This document shows positions 36,215 to 48,120 of a stretch of 64,000 bases of DNA, piece by piece. Position 1 is the first letter of the stretch. The number at the start of each line of letters is the position of its first letter. Origin of the DNA: Lunularia cruciata (taxonomy: Eukaryota; Streptophyta; Marchantiopsida; Lunulariales; Lunulariaceae). The position numbers and the translations under genes are program-made. Location: positions 45,088,333 to 45,152,332 of the forward strand of contig OX419756.1 in NCBI GenBank assembly GCA_948567375.1, in the 5' to 3' direction. The notes below the pieces were generated by a model. It ran no database searches and was not told where the DNA came from. It saw nothing but the letters and a program-made list of their open reading frames with translations.

Positions 36215-38995
36215 ACCATAGGGTATGATTTATGGCTTGAATGTGTTTCCTTCCAGGATTAGTCATAAACTAAGCTAATATATTAATGGTGTATGATAAA
36301 TCTGGCCAGGTGCGGGTAGAGCCCCAACATAGGGACCCAACAACATTTGGCTAAGAAAACTGAGCACATTCAGCCTTTTTCTCATCAGTAGAAGTTCAGT
36401 CTTCAAGAGACAAATGTACACTTGGTACCATAGGAGTGGAGAGTGGTATAACATTAGAAAAACCATACTGAGATAGGAGTTGTAGAAAATAATGTCATCG
36501 AGAAAACCGGATCCAACCTTCTTGAATCATCTTGGGTTATTTGTATGCTCAAGCAATGATGTACTTCACCAAAATTGGTCATGGCAAAGCGGTCAAAAAT
36601 TTTGGGTTTGATCTCAGTCAAGAAGGAAAAGTTACTGCAAGCAATTAACTTATTATCAACTTAAAGTGATAATATAGCAAAATCAGATCCGCAATCACGG
36701 TAGTAGACATTTTTGTGAACATTGGACTTGAGAAAGCACATGTTGAGCAAGTAAGAATTACTCTACGGTGATTGATTGCTTAAGGCCATAAAGGGCCTTC
36801 ATGAGGTGGTAGATATTACTGCCAGAAGGGGCTGTTAAGCCTTTAGGAATAGTCATGTAGATCTCTTTAGACAGAGTACCATGGAGGAATGTTGCCCTTG
36901 CATACGTCTAGTGGGTGAGGAAATCATATTGTGCAATGATAGCCAATATTAGTTGGATTGACTGAATATAAACAACTTGGGAGAATGTATCAGTATAATC
37001 ATATTGTTGCATATAGCCAACCTTTGTACCGGTCTATGGACCCATCGGGTTTAAGTTTGAGTTTAAAAGGCCACTTAGAGGTTATGGATCTACAATTTTC
37101 AAGGATGGTAGTGTACATTCCATTCTGGGCATGTGACATCAGTTCAGCTATGGCATGCTGCCAATCAACAGACTGAGTAGACCAAAGTGCTTGCAAATAT
37201 GTAGTTGGCTCTAAATGAGTTTTTGAGAAAACAGCCGCTAAAGCACATTTCTTGGGTACATGGGTCTTAGAAATTAGTACTGTTGGATCATAATTCTCCT
37301 CATAAGTCATAGGAGGGGGAACTCCTCGGTTAGAGCAGGAAAATCATCTAAGAGCTGGTGGTGGGGCTGAGGTATGTCATCAACTTCATCCCCTTTATTG
37401 TAGAAAGAGGGCTGGTCAAATGAACCAAATAGCCTACGGTAGAGTGTACTCTATAAAGTATCTACTTGCTATTTTAGAGAATTATGAATGGAGTTAACAT
37501 GCTGGGACAAAGGAGAGGACTGCCTATATGGTGATGATAAACCATGTTGTGAGGCTTGGACCTCACAAAATGGTGAACTAGATGGCGATGGAGCATCAAC
37601 CTCAAATAATGGGTTAATATGACCTTCATATAACGGATTAGGAATATGAGAAGAGTGACCAGGTGGTCTACGCACAAAATTATCTTAAAAAAACTGAGGT
37701 TGAGGTGGTGTCACCCTCGAGGAAGGAACAATTGGGAAATTGCTATTGGAATAACAAAAGAAGGGCGAGACCGCACAGGTGTAACATGACTTAGTGGGAC
37801 AGGCTATGAGGCAGCTGGAACAGCTAGGGCTGCTATAGCGGAGTCATTGGAATGACTTCACCATAGAATTGTGGGATCTGCTACCTTAAGTTCCTAGTTA
37901 GTGTGACCAGAAGTAGTGGATTGCGAGTAATTTTCAAGTAAGCTAGTTAGCAACTTCCCTTCCTAAATCACAATGTCTAGGGAGGTGAGGACAAACCCAT
38001 CTTGGCAACACTGCAAATTATAACCTTTTACTAGGGTATCATGCCCAAGAAAAATGCATGCTTCAGACTTAAGGTCTAGTTTAGACTACAAAGACAATTC
38101 AACAAGAACTTGTGTAAGGGCCTTACAGCCAAAGATACGTAAATTGGATAAGTCAGGTTTTTCCTTGTGCCACATTTCAAATGGAATGGAAAAATGAGGT
38201 ATGGCTTTAGTAGGGCATCAGTTTTAAAGATATGTTGCACAAGTTACTGCCTCCCCTAGTAAGGTTTAGTAAGGCCCAATTCACAGAGCATACATTGGGC
38301 AATATTGTACAAAGTACACCTTTTCTCTCAGCTACACCATTTTGTTAAGGGGTGTACCAATTTGTACATTGTCTTTCAATACAATTACACTCACAATAGT
38401 CATAATCTTGGTGCCAAAATATTCGTCCACCCCCCTTGGAATGGATCTTAAGTTTTTCACCAGTTTGCCTTTCAGCAAACATGACAAAGCAGATGAATGT
38501 ATCAAAGTAGTGGGACTTCCACTTGAGAAGTTGAAGATAATTGTATATGGAAAGATCATTGATCTAGGTTATGAAATATTCATACTCGGTAAATATTGGT
38601 AGTGAAAGTTGACAGCGGAGGTCACTATGAACAAGCTCCAAGGGCTTAGTGGCTTAGTGGCTTAGTGGCCTAATACAAGGCTTGCTTTGTGAACTTGGGA
38701 TGTTTGTGTTTACCATGCATGCAAGTATGTGGGATGCGCCTCACTTTAAGTCCCCAGACAATATCAGGTTTGGTTAGATCCCTTAGCCTATTGAGACTGA
38801 TATGACCAAGATGCCTATGCCATAAATATGCAGTTTGTCCCATATTAGATAAATTAATATGTAGGGTCAGGAGTTCTCAGGATTTGTATGGTCAAGAGTT
38901 GGCATTGGACAGAAGGACTGGCCACTTACCATGTCCTAGATGCCTTCCAAGTCAAGTTTATCTTCCATGTCTTCTTGCCGATTGACCTAGTCCAA
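36138..38995 (-). mobile_element. Ty1/Copia element, copy 2, partial (fossil)
   Basis: Closely related to copy 1. From about 36215 to 38865 it matches about 9001-11620, covering reverse transcriptase and integrase, then jumps to sequence matching about 13.52-13.63 kb (gag end) at 38.88-38.99 kb. It has no RNase H part and no LTRs at its ends, and is broken in many places. On its 3' side (left) it ends in a LINE-type tail (about 36138-36214) inserted at the same Copia position as in copy 1. Confidence 0.85.
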
Positions 38996-40137
38996 GCCAA
39001 CAAATTCCACAATAATAAGTAGATCATGTAAGGAAAATAGTTTCTTCAAATAGATAAATAAAATTCTCAACCATAACAATATATTATGGAAAAATATAAT
39101 GAGTTAGGTAAATAACAAAATAATACAATGTACGATGATTACTTTGGAGAAAAAAATGTTTTTCTAGAAAGAAAAAATAGTCTCAAATTCTTTTTTTCGT
39201 CCCAAATACAAAAGAAACCTTTTGGAATAGAAACTTGGATCTCATGTAGAACATTTTGACTTGTAAATGATAGGTTATTGAGAGAGCCAAGAATACTCAA
39301 TTTTACTCGAGTAATGAGTGTAGTAATACACAAGTATAACCATATAGTGCAGTCGACTACTCAGGCAACCAAGTAATCTTACTTTCTTGCCGGCTGCGCT
39401 TTAGTAGAACCTGTGAACCGTTTCAGCAGATGCCGGACTGGTTGCATTCTTGCTTGGGATCCCAGGGATTTGATGATGTTGACCTGTTGAAAATGGAAAT
39501 AGGCAATCGCGTAGAAAGGTCCAAACATTAAGACGGATGAGAAGACCCATCAAGCAGTACAAGGATGAGCATACGAGGTAAAATGGGGTATCGGTAAGGG
39601 AAATAGGTTGAAAACAATATCGTAGATCTGGGAACGTCTGAGTTCAGGATACTATGAGCACTCCAGTGAAAGGTTTCAGACACCAGTCTTCTGAATGAAA
39701 GTTTGGATTGTTTGAAGGGTTGAGAATATACCTCCAACTTGGGTGGAAGTATCCATGGCATCGGTAGACGATGCAACTCCTGAGAATACTGGCTATCATT
39801 CTGTCCCATCTACTTTGTCGTATGCGATTGAATTGGAATATAACGTAATGTGATGCACTGTATCAATCGTACAAAGTAAATCGACTAAATCAGCGTGGCA
39901 GTAAAATAATTACACCTAAACTTCGTAGTTATCCAGTAAGTATCTCCATACATCTCTTCATCTGATTTCGCAAAACATAACGCAGAGCCTAGACGCTGGC
40001 AATTTTGGCGTCCAGGGCAAGTTCTCACACTTTCAGATAAACTAAATGAATTTAAGCAAATCACAAACAATCTGTGCGGATTCGCTAGGAAGAAGTACAT
40101 AAAGTGTCACAATGGGAAGCGCAAAGTTCATCATCTG
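38996..40137. other. Unique sequence with the solo LINE tail, no gene recognised
   Basis: AT-rich to 39.35 kb, then more balanced composition. Apart from the tail at 39497-39592 I see nothing. Confidence 0.4.
39497..39592 (-). mobile_element. Solo LINE 3' tail
   Basis: The minus strand matches the full LINE's tail from CCCCATxTTACC through CTTGTACTGCTTGATGGG and TCTTCTCATCC to TACGCGATTGCCTATTT (full LINE: TACGCGGTCGCCTTTTT). Homology begins at the base of the 3' hairpin and does not reach coding sequence. Confidence 0.65.
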
Positions 40138-40620
40138 TTGGAAAGTGAACAATACTCCCGTTTATCATTACACCGCTGCAGCGTTCCATCTGTTAGTACC
40201 AGCAATTGCTTTCCATGTACACACAGGAAACCAACTGCTAGATGGCTTCAATTCACCCACTGTACTTCAACGTTCACCAGGGGACAGATGTCGCACGACT
40301 GGGCTCGACGAGCAACGTTTGTAGAATTTGACTCACCGTGTGTCTTTGCCGCGGTATACAAATTACTTCCAGGATCGAAACAGGAAGAGCCTCCTTTACT
40401 GCCAGAGCTCAGGGAACAAACAGGGAGAACCTCAGGACAACAGAACACCATCGCAAAGGCGGAATCTAACAGATTGAGAAACAGAGTAAGAAAGAAAGAT
40501 ACAAAGTCGCCGGAGTTGATTGAAGCTCGTGAGACTTCATCGCAGGCTCTTCATGAGCTCCATGAATTATTAAAGCAACCCTGGGGATACAAGTGCAAAA
40601 TCGAGTATCAGATGGCGTAA
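40138..40620 (+). CDS. Hypothetical 160-codon open frame, unrecognised
   Basis: Open from ATG to TAA. The C-terminal half (residues about 75-150) is charged and helical (many Glu, Lys, Arg), which looks more protein-like than its surroundings, and base composition rises here relative to flanks. The N-terminal half is Cys/His/Ser-rich and may be chance. A second start at about 40288 would give the more convincing part. No family recognised. It could be a small host gene or an exon. Confidence 0.25.
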   Translation: MESEQYSRLSLHRCSVPSVSTSNCFPCTHRKPTARWLQFTHCTSTFTRGQMSHDWARRATFVEFDSPCVFAAVYKLLPGSKQEEPPLLPELREQTGRTSGQQNTIAKAESNRLRNRVRKKDTKSPELIEARETSSQALHELHELLKQPWGYKCKIEYQMA

Positions 40621-40718
40621 ACGGAGACCGACCATCATGGTCCCTGTTCGATCAATAGTGACCTCCGAATATCGACGGATGATAAGACATGCTCTCCTCA
40701 ACACCAATGTCAAAGAAA

Positions 40719-40755
40719 GCACAATCTCCGATATTTGCGATCTCGGAGATTGTGC
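40719..40755 (+). other. Perfect 13-bp inverted repeat (hairpin)
   Basis: The arms GCACAATCTCCGA (40719-40731) and TCGGAGATTGTGC (40743-40755) are perfectly complementary around an 11-base loop. There is no T-run after it. It lies about 100 bases downstream of the 160-codon frame. Possible roles are an RNA hairpin in a 3' region or the remains of a small palindromic element. Confidence 0.7.
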
Positions 40756-43261
40756 AACTGGTTCCGATCCTTGAATGGATCCAGTAGCTTACTCACTTCC
40801 TTTGAATCTTCAATTCAGTTCTCAGTGCTTGATCGCTTTATGGTTTGAATTGTAGCTTTGCACATTTTCATCTTTGTATAAAGCTCCATCTCAAGCTTCA
40901 AGCAGTAGAAAGCTCCTGAACTTTCCCCCTTTCACTTCCATCAGGCTCCGACGTACTGCCGGTTATATCCAATTTCTCCAAATCCAGAATAGTCTGTTGG
41001 ATTCAATGTGCCAAATTGTCAGAACTAGGAGTCGGAACGCCACATTCTATACAGATCCTCCCTCGCTGTAGAAAATCAGGGCATGTTCTTCACTCGAAAA
41101 CTGATCATCTGATAGGCAGACCTTCTCCACACAAAACAGTTGCTTGAAAGCAATAGATGAAACAGTATATGCCCTGCAGAAAAAGGATAAGAAAAAGTTC
41201 AGAAGCTAAATTGTACAGAGCAGTGAAAATAATCCACTCAACCAGGTGCTAATCAATACCTAGTTTTTACTTAAAAATTCCCTATCCATACAACAATACG
41301 ATTTATCAACCATGTTTCTAAAAGAATTCAGCCGTCAAGTGAAGAGGAAGTATCACGGACCAGATCAGGCTTCAGGATATTGTGCACGATGGATGCCCAG
41401 GCGAGCAGAGACGTAAATATGACTGCGTACAACTTGAGCAATGACGGAGTCGGCTGCACCGCCATGGAATTCTCAACAAACCACCCGAACTCTCTTCTCC
41501 CACAAGTTCAAAATTGCAAATGCTCCAATCTCCCAACCCGATACCGAATTCAACAACAGCTACTTATGCAATCCCTGCCCGTGTCACTTTCAAATTTCAC
41601 TGTAGCTCGCAAAGATCCCTCGAACACAGCAATCGATCTTTGCCCGGCCCACCAAACAGTTCCTCGACTCTAAACCCTACAACTGCGATGACCATGGACA
41701 ACTCCACGTGAAACTGTTCAAATCCTCAGAAGCCAAGATTTAGCTACATCCAAACGGAGCAAGAATATGATTTACTTGGTTCGATCATCTTCGGTTTCCT
41801 AAGTGGCACTCTGCAAAGGACTACTTCTGTGCAAGCGCCACTTGGCGGACGAAAAGTGAATAAATCCTCTAACATCTAGTATAGTTGTGGCTGATTTTAG
41901 CCATGCTCGTGTCTTGGTGTTAGGAGTTTTTGTCTCTTTATAATTGTTTATACACAAATCCTACGTATCTGAACGTATTTTAACGTTTTCTAGCCAGGAA
42001 TCCGTATGTGGGGACGTTTTCATTTTCGAGTTTCGTATCCAGATTCTTCACTCTTTTCAGTGGAGAATCTAAACACAAAGACATGTACTTAAGAAGAAAA
42101 ACAACATCAACTGTACTATATATAATATATGAAAGAAAATAAGGAACTTAAGATCATTTTTGGTTCATCGATTCCGAGTGTTGTTATCACACATTCTTAC
42201 GAGTACATAAGAGGATAGGATAGTAATGTATTATGAAGGTTCTTTCTCTTGTATACGCAGTTATCCGAATAATTTCATAGCCTCTCGGTAACATTAAAGA
42301 TTCTTGTTTATTACTCAAGTGACTTAGGAAGTCCATCCATTGTATAACTCTTTCTAATAATTTTGTGCTTCTTTATAAAACTATAATTTTTATATTTATA
42401 TTCATATATAATATTCCTATTACATACAGATATAGAAATATTAATTTTTTTATTAGCTCTATTAAAGTAAATATTTGAATAAAATGTTGAGCTGAAAATT
42501 TCTTTCTTTTGCTTTCCTATTTACTGAAGGTGCAATTGGTAGGGTGTACTCATCAGATAGTCATTCCCCTAAAATAATGATCTCCATTTTGAAACCATAT
42601 TTAGTTTTATTTTTACCTTATTAACCTTTTGTTTACGATATTTTCATAAATCATGAATTACATAAGATGATGATCTAAACTATGGATATTTATTGACTTA
42701 TATTCTTTTATTCAGATATATAATTTTGGATTTTTTTCAAAAGAATAACTGACTTTATAGTTCATCCTTGGAAAAAATTTCCAATATTATTTTTTAAGAA
42801 ATATTGAACATTATACCTTTTTAAAATTACTTTTTATCGATCAGCTAATACGACAAGGCAATATAGTCTCGGAGGCATGTAATTGAGTGAGTGAGTGAGT
42901 GAACAGGGAAGCATTCAATCATTTTACATATTTCTGATCATCTTTGACCAACGTCCATTCTATGCCTCGCAAGAAACTGGAGTTAATCCACATCTGGTAT
43001 CATTGTAATACACGCGGTCACGTTCATATATCGCCAATCTAAGCTATTAAATCCTGGACTTGCCAAGTTCAAAAACCAGCCAAGAGACTTGACGGAGTTG
43101 TATAAGATAGAGAATAAGTTTTATCCATGGTACTTCAAAACAACACCCGAAGTTAGACATAGTCTTTATGTATTACTTATGTATGAGCTGCGTAGTCAAA
43201 CTCCATCAAATGCCCTGGGATATCCCTCTCCCTGGAATAAGAATAGGGTAGAATAAGATAA
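40756..43261. other. Unique, increasingly AT-rich sequence, no gene recognised
   Basis: Overlapping short plus-strand frames near 41.38-41.71 kb show Ser/Pro/Asn-rich, non-conserved character. From 42 kb it is very AT-rich. A (GAGT)5 microsatellite lies near 42883-42902. Confidence 0.4.
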
Positions 43262-43322
43262 AAGGCCCATCAAGCCGTACAAGGGAGAGACAAAAAAGTA
43301 ACATGGGGCTAAGCCCCAGAAG
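43262..43322 (-). mobile_element. Solo LINE 3' tail with hairpin
   Basis: The minus strand reads GGGGCTTAGCCCC, CATGTTAC, a T-run, GTCTCTCCCTTGTACGG and CTTGATGGG, nearly identical to the full LINE at 53433-53492. It starts exactly at the hairpin. On its 5' side (right) is a GAA/AAG microsatellite (about 43320-43352). The terminal GGTCGCC part is not recognisable. Confidence 0.8.
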
Positions 43323-45420
43323 AAGAAGAAGAAGCACAATAAGAAGAAGCACAATCAAAAGATTGCTTTTACCAGACGATTACAGCAAGCACGCAGCCTG
43401 TTGAAAGGAAGCGCAGTAACTGTTCATGCTGCTGAGATAGTTGTTCGCACAATGCATGCTTAGATTCTCAATTTTCTTTCGGTTTACTTTAACCACACAC
43501 GTCGCGGTTTTGCTGTACTAACATATAGCGATTCCTACACCGCTGCAGTTGGTACTAAACCTTAGACATGTCCAACTTGTGATACGGGATATGGATAGAT
43601 CCATCCGCAGTTAGAGAACTATGAAACTAACTAAAATAACCATGTTCGTTCACGTCACATAAATAAACCTTAAAAAGTTGACGTAATGGTTAATGAAGAA
43701 TTATTACTTGTTGCAGAATACATCTTTTTATGAACCCATGCGATTCCTTATTTGATGTCTTTAACATATCAACATTACCCAAGATACTCTATAGTATGAA
43801 CACAATTGCAACTTGCACATGCACACCGATAACGTCATTGACAATGGTAGCATGATACTCTTTCCTTTATAGTTCTTAGATGCTAAGACAAGCACTCCCC
43901 TTCTATGCTTATAATACTTAATTAGAGTATAGAAGATTTGATAAAATAGATTTGAAGATTAACGAGATGGTTAAGTGAGTAGAATTCAATACATTAGCCG
44001 ATCTCATAAGTAGGTAAATTTCAACAATTTTAAAACCCACATCTAAATCGAAGGCGAAGAAAAGATAGAAGGTTACACTACAGGGAGATATTATCCTGCA
44101 AGCCCGGTTCTTTGATAGCAAAATTTTAGATATCTATCTTTCTACGCGCAGCAAGCTTACTAAATGCGCGATTTGAATTAGCAGTTTGAGAATTCATCCG
44201 ATCGGAAATGGTAGAAAGGCTGGAGATAGCATGGCCCGTTTGGTTTCCGCCCATGATCTCTTAAGCTTCCATAGGATGGGATGCTCGATGTCTGTTGCGT
44301 TTCTTACTCTGAACGCTGTTGAAGACTCTGAGCAAGTCGATCTTGGCAAGGCCTTGCTCCATGTAGAATATATGAAGTTCGTATTTTCACAGACAATCAC
44401 AGATCCGGTGGTTAACAGGGCTGTCAGGTCCTCGACATCCATAATCGGAAACTGATGACCGGAGCTACATATTGTAATTGCCACTTGGTGCTCGAAATCA
44501 ATCCTCTAATAGGTGGCTTATGCGACCGTTAAAGAAGCCCTGCAGCCTTGCAAATTGGTCCCTGTTGATTTCAAATCCGATGAGCAGATTCCCTAATTGG
44601 ATTGCAATTTGCCAAGTAACTTACCGGCTCCATCTTCCCTTGGAAGTTTGATATTGCGGTCAGACCGTATGGCCAGAGTGCTCCGTAATCAGTGAAGCAA
44701 ATGTATACTATTACGTTCACCCGGTCAACTTGCAGCGAAAGCCACGACATTATCCTGGATTGCGTTTTGGGTTTAAGTCTACCGGTAGAAGGACGTAAAC
44801 TTTAGAGTCACATGGTTAAGTTTAGAGATACGAAGATGTAGAAATAAGACGTGGAGACATCGAAGTTCAGCGGAGAATAGAGAATGGTTTGCGAGGCATC
44901 AGTCTCTCCAATAAAGAACACTGTCCGCAAGTAGAAAAATGGATGTTAAACTCGCAGTTACACTCGTGTGTGTACATTATTCCATGATTTCGTCAAATTC
45001 ACACACATTAAAAACTAGCCTCATGTGAATTTACAGCGAGTTTGCTCCAGGAACCTTCTCGTTCCCTAGGGCTAACTTTTCATCCAGATCGTATATATTG
45101 TCGAAGGTCCTATCATTACCAAGCATCAAAATCAAGGGCATATTCTTGCATATCCTAATCAAATCATTAAAAGTTTTCTTGATCTAAAACTCCACATGTA
45201 ATAAATTGCCTTTTCATCATCAAGAGGTAAATCAACACATCCCTATGTTTGTTGTTGATATGGAGTCACAAACTTTGAGTTGTATGGCTTGCACCTTATT
45301 TGCATGATGCATTGCATCCACCATATTTGCTTTAGCCTTCACCATATCCCTCGGCAGCTCCCATCAAAGTGCGATATACTTGGTGCAACTAATAACCTTT
45401 AGTAAAAGTATATTATTATT
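43323..45420. other. Unique sequence, no confident gene
   Basis: An 89-codon plus-strand frame (44186-44455) overlaps a 96-codon minus-strand frame and neither is recognisable. On the minus strand about 45.20-45.04 kb reads as a plausible protein segment (contains LGNDRTFDNIYDLDEKLA), possibly a decayed host exon. Confidence 0.35.
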
Positions 45421-45939
45421 GGTATAAAAAAAGGAGAATTGCGTAAGGCCCGGAGGGCTGGTAGCTTTGGATTTCACCACCAAAGCAAGCCAATAGAAGT
45501 GAGAAAGCGCGTCCTGTTCCGCGCGTGTTCCATTATTATTAAGATAATCGCGTTGTTGGCTCCAAATGCTTATTTTAAGCTTCTGCCACTTCAAGCCATT
45601 AGCGGGTATGAGCTGCCTCGTTAGCAGCCTTCGCTTTATCTAACTCGACTTTGAGGTAGACCGCGCTCCCCACGGCCGTGGCTGTCGCCCCCAACACGGT
45701 CTTTATGTTCTATAGGTTGAGACTTAATGTAGTCAGCCACCGATACCCGAGCCGCTCGGGCCACCCTTTTATGCTACTACCAAATGTAGTGCCCAGTGGG
45801 TATATAACCCTAGAAGGTTTATTTCTGTGGGGAGTAGTATGGAAGTGGCGGCTGGTCCTTTTTTGGTAAAGCCAAAGAAGGACCAAAGGCCGGAAATTGG
45901 TGGTCCGCACACGAGAACCTCTCCCTATAGTCGAGTGCC

Positions 45940-46622
45940 CTTTGGGTCATTGGCCCATACGGAGCGGGCTAAGAGTGTTGTTCGTAAAACTAATACTATG
46001 TATTTTCATTTTGGTTGGACCTGCAGCGCGAATACGGTAGTGTGGAAACAAATTCAAATTTGGATCTTGACATGTTGGTGTTTTTTAACGGTAGGCATAT
46101 TGCTAGGAAGTTGGTGGGCTTATCATGAATTAGGCTGGGGCGGCTGGTGGTTTTGGGATCCCGCAGAAAATGCTTCTTTTATGCCTTGGGTATTAGCTAC
46201 AGCTTGTATTCATTCAGTCATTTTACCTAAATTGAATGATTGGACCTTGTTTCTCAATATGGTTACTTTTTTATGTTGTATTTTAGGAACTTTTTTCGTG
46301 CGTTCTGGATGGCTAGCTTCCGTTCATAGTTTTGCTACAGATTCTACACGAGGAATCTTTTTATGGTGTTTTTTCCTTCTAATTACCAGCATATCTTTTT
46401 TTTTTAATTTTTAAAATGAAGCAGCAATCAAGTACCCAGGGTGCATTATCTGTTCCATCATCAAACCAAGATCCTACGGTCTCAAACCCTGTAAACCAGA
46501 TCTTGTGGCATTCGCGAAGATTTGCGCACTCGTATCAATTCAATCGTTTAGCAAAGCTCATAGAGGGCACAGAAGGTCATGACAAAGTCATTGTATACAA
46601 AGCAAGTAGAAAGCCTAAATAA
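45940..46622 (+). pseudogene. ccmFN: ccmFN, 3' part (cytochrome c maturation)
   Basis: CcmF is the haem lyase component that attaches haem to apocytochrome c in mitochondria. The frame around 46.0-46.4 kb contains the conserved membrane segment [20 protein letters not shown], the haem-handling WWD motif [17 protein letters not shown], and AxxCIHSVxLP, all diagnostic of plant CcmFN. The N-terminal half of the protein is missing. The frame closes at 46414 in a poly-T tract, and the C-terminal MKQQSST... segment (plant CcmFN tails begin MKQQ) continues one frame over at 46416-46622. This points to a homopolymer frameshift. Plant mitochondrial genes are also RNA-edited, so point differences are hard to judge. 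Confidence 0.85.
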
Positions 46623-46860
46623 AGAAAGCTACCTTTTGCAAGTGACTTTAGCCCGATCAAGCGCTTTGCACTGGATCGGGCCAGATAGAAAAGGAGCTAA
46701 CTTCATTTCAATTAAATACACTCCTCTCCAGCTGGTCGAGACCTTCGGACCTCAAACATATTTTTTTTTGTACGCATTCTTTAAAAGGAGGAGCGAACAC
46801 GAGAGAATAGATCGTATTCTCTGATCCGGAGAAGCAAAATAATCAAAACGAATATAGCAG

Positions 46861-47007
46861 ATGGTCCAACTACAGAATTTTTTATTTTTTCTTATTTTTT
46901 TGGTTGTACTTTGTGGCACAGCAGCACCCATACTATTTCAATGGTTGGTAAGTAGAGATGTTTACACAGGTGCTCCTTTTTTTAATGGTACTATAATACC
47001 TATTTAG
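46861..47007 (+). pseudogene. ccmFC: ccmFC, 5' fragment
   Basis: 48 codons that begin MVQLQNF and contain GTAAPILFQWLVSRDVYTGA and FFNGTIIPI, closely like the start of plant mitochondrial CcmFC. The frame ends with TAG directly after TIIPI, and following sequence does not resemble CcmFC, so this is a breakpoint rather than a single stop. It lies 240 bases after the ccmFN remnant on the same strand, which may preserve an original ccmFN-ccmFC order. Confidence 0.85.
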
Positions 47008-47018
47008 AAAGTACGATG

Positions 47019-47639
47019 CTAATACAAGAGAACAGGGACCGGAGACGGCTTATGGCCATCTCCGGTGTAACTTCTCGCTTCTCTGCATGAGATAGCGTTA
47101 TTAGTATGTATCTTCGCACATTGGAAGATGAAGAAGATTAAATGGACATATTTTTTATTTCTTTTTCTTTTTTCAATAACAAGTAAATTTGGGACCGATT
47201 TGAGGAACCGTGTCGGGCGCCCGCCCCCGAGAATCTTTCTTGGGGGATGGTGCTCAGCACCACGCCACATTGGAATTGGACAACACTCCGTGCCCGCCAA
47301 TAGAGGTATGAGAATATTATCCCTTTCACTGAGGCCCTTTGTCTTTTGAACATACGCCGATAGGCGAGTGAAAAAGTGTTGAGTCTCCTCCTCTGGGAGA
47401 GGGCCGGGGGAGGCTATCTCCCCGATAGGGTATAGGGCTGAAGCTCTCCCGGACCGTAGGGATATATACGTTTTAGCTCTTTGCATCTTTTTTATGGGTA
47501 AATTTCCATAAAAAAGGGACAACTTTTTTATAGTTTGTAATTGTATGGAAAAGTCAGATTGTTTTTTATTTTTTTTTGTTTTTGAAGCTCCGAAAGCTGC
47601 TTTTTTAATCCCTACCATTCTTATAGCAAATGTATCCAC
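47019..47639 (-). CDS. Unassigned 206-codon frame in mitochondrial DNA
   Basis: A long minus-strand frame rich in Lys, Arg and Pro, unlike a typical membrane protein. The plus strand of the same stretch also has hydrophobic open segments, for instance near 47.58-47.67 kb, so I cannot tell which strand, if either, was coding. It may be a mitochondrial spacer or an intron fragment. Confidence 0.2.
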   Translation of the reverse strand: MDTFAIRMVGIKKAAFGASKTKKNKKQSDFSIQLQTIKKLSLFYGNLPIKKMQRAKTYISLRSGRASALYPIGEIASPGPLPEEETQHFFTRLSAYVQKTKGLSERDNILIPLLAGTECCPIPMWRGAEHHPPRKILGGGRPTRFLKSVPNLLVIEKRKRNKKYVHLIFFIFQCAKIHTNNAISCREARSYTGDGHKPSPVPVLLY

Positions 47640-48120
47640 TTTGATTCTGCTAAATATCTGTCAAAAGACTTGAGGGCCGCCGCGGGCGCGGAGATGGAGG
47701 TGGAAAACCCCGAATTAGCCGGTGGATGCGCGGAAAAGCAGAACCCGGTCAACACGGGACCTAATACCTTTTGCATAGAAGATGTGCAGGCTAAAACGGG
47801 CGTGAGCGCTCCCATAGGAGACTAGAGCAGTGATCAAAGGCATCTAGGTAGACCAGTGGCGGCTAGTCTCCCAGTTCTGCAGTAGTTTTATCGGGTCGAT
47901 TTGATACTACCGATTTTGGCGTTTACCTGCATGAAGCAGGTCATAGTACTGTTTCCGCGCCACGGACGGTCTCATGAGGAGATCCTGAAAATCCTGGAAC
48001 GTTATTAGGCTTATTGGTTTGGTGTTAAATCCTCTGCGGATGCCAGGGTTAGGAACCGTATCTTTACCCTAAAAGTACAAAAACGTAAACGTCAAGACTC
48101 CTTGGTCCACGATGCCTTGG
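47640..48120. other. Mitochondrial-like spacer, no gene recognised
   Basis: GC-richer than its flanks. A plus-strand stretch from about 47.94 to 48.21 kb reads as protein-like (contains FPRHGRSHEEILKILERY) with one internal stop. I do not recognise it, and it overlaps the helicase-like frame on the other strand. Confidence 0.3.

Noticed and set aside
41380-41711. 97-codon and 65-codon overlapping frames as a host gene
   Set aside because: Low-complexity Asn/Ser/Pro content, no splice-linked partner and no recognisable motif.
43262-43322. A tRNA-derived SINE
   Set aside because: I see no A-box or B-box promoter beside any of the solo tails; only the LINE-like 3' part is present.
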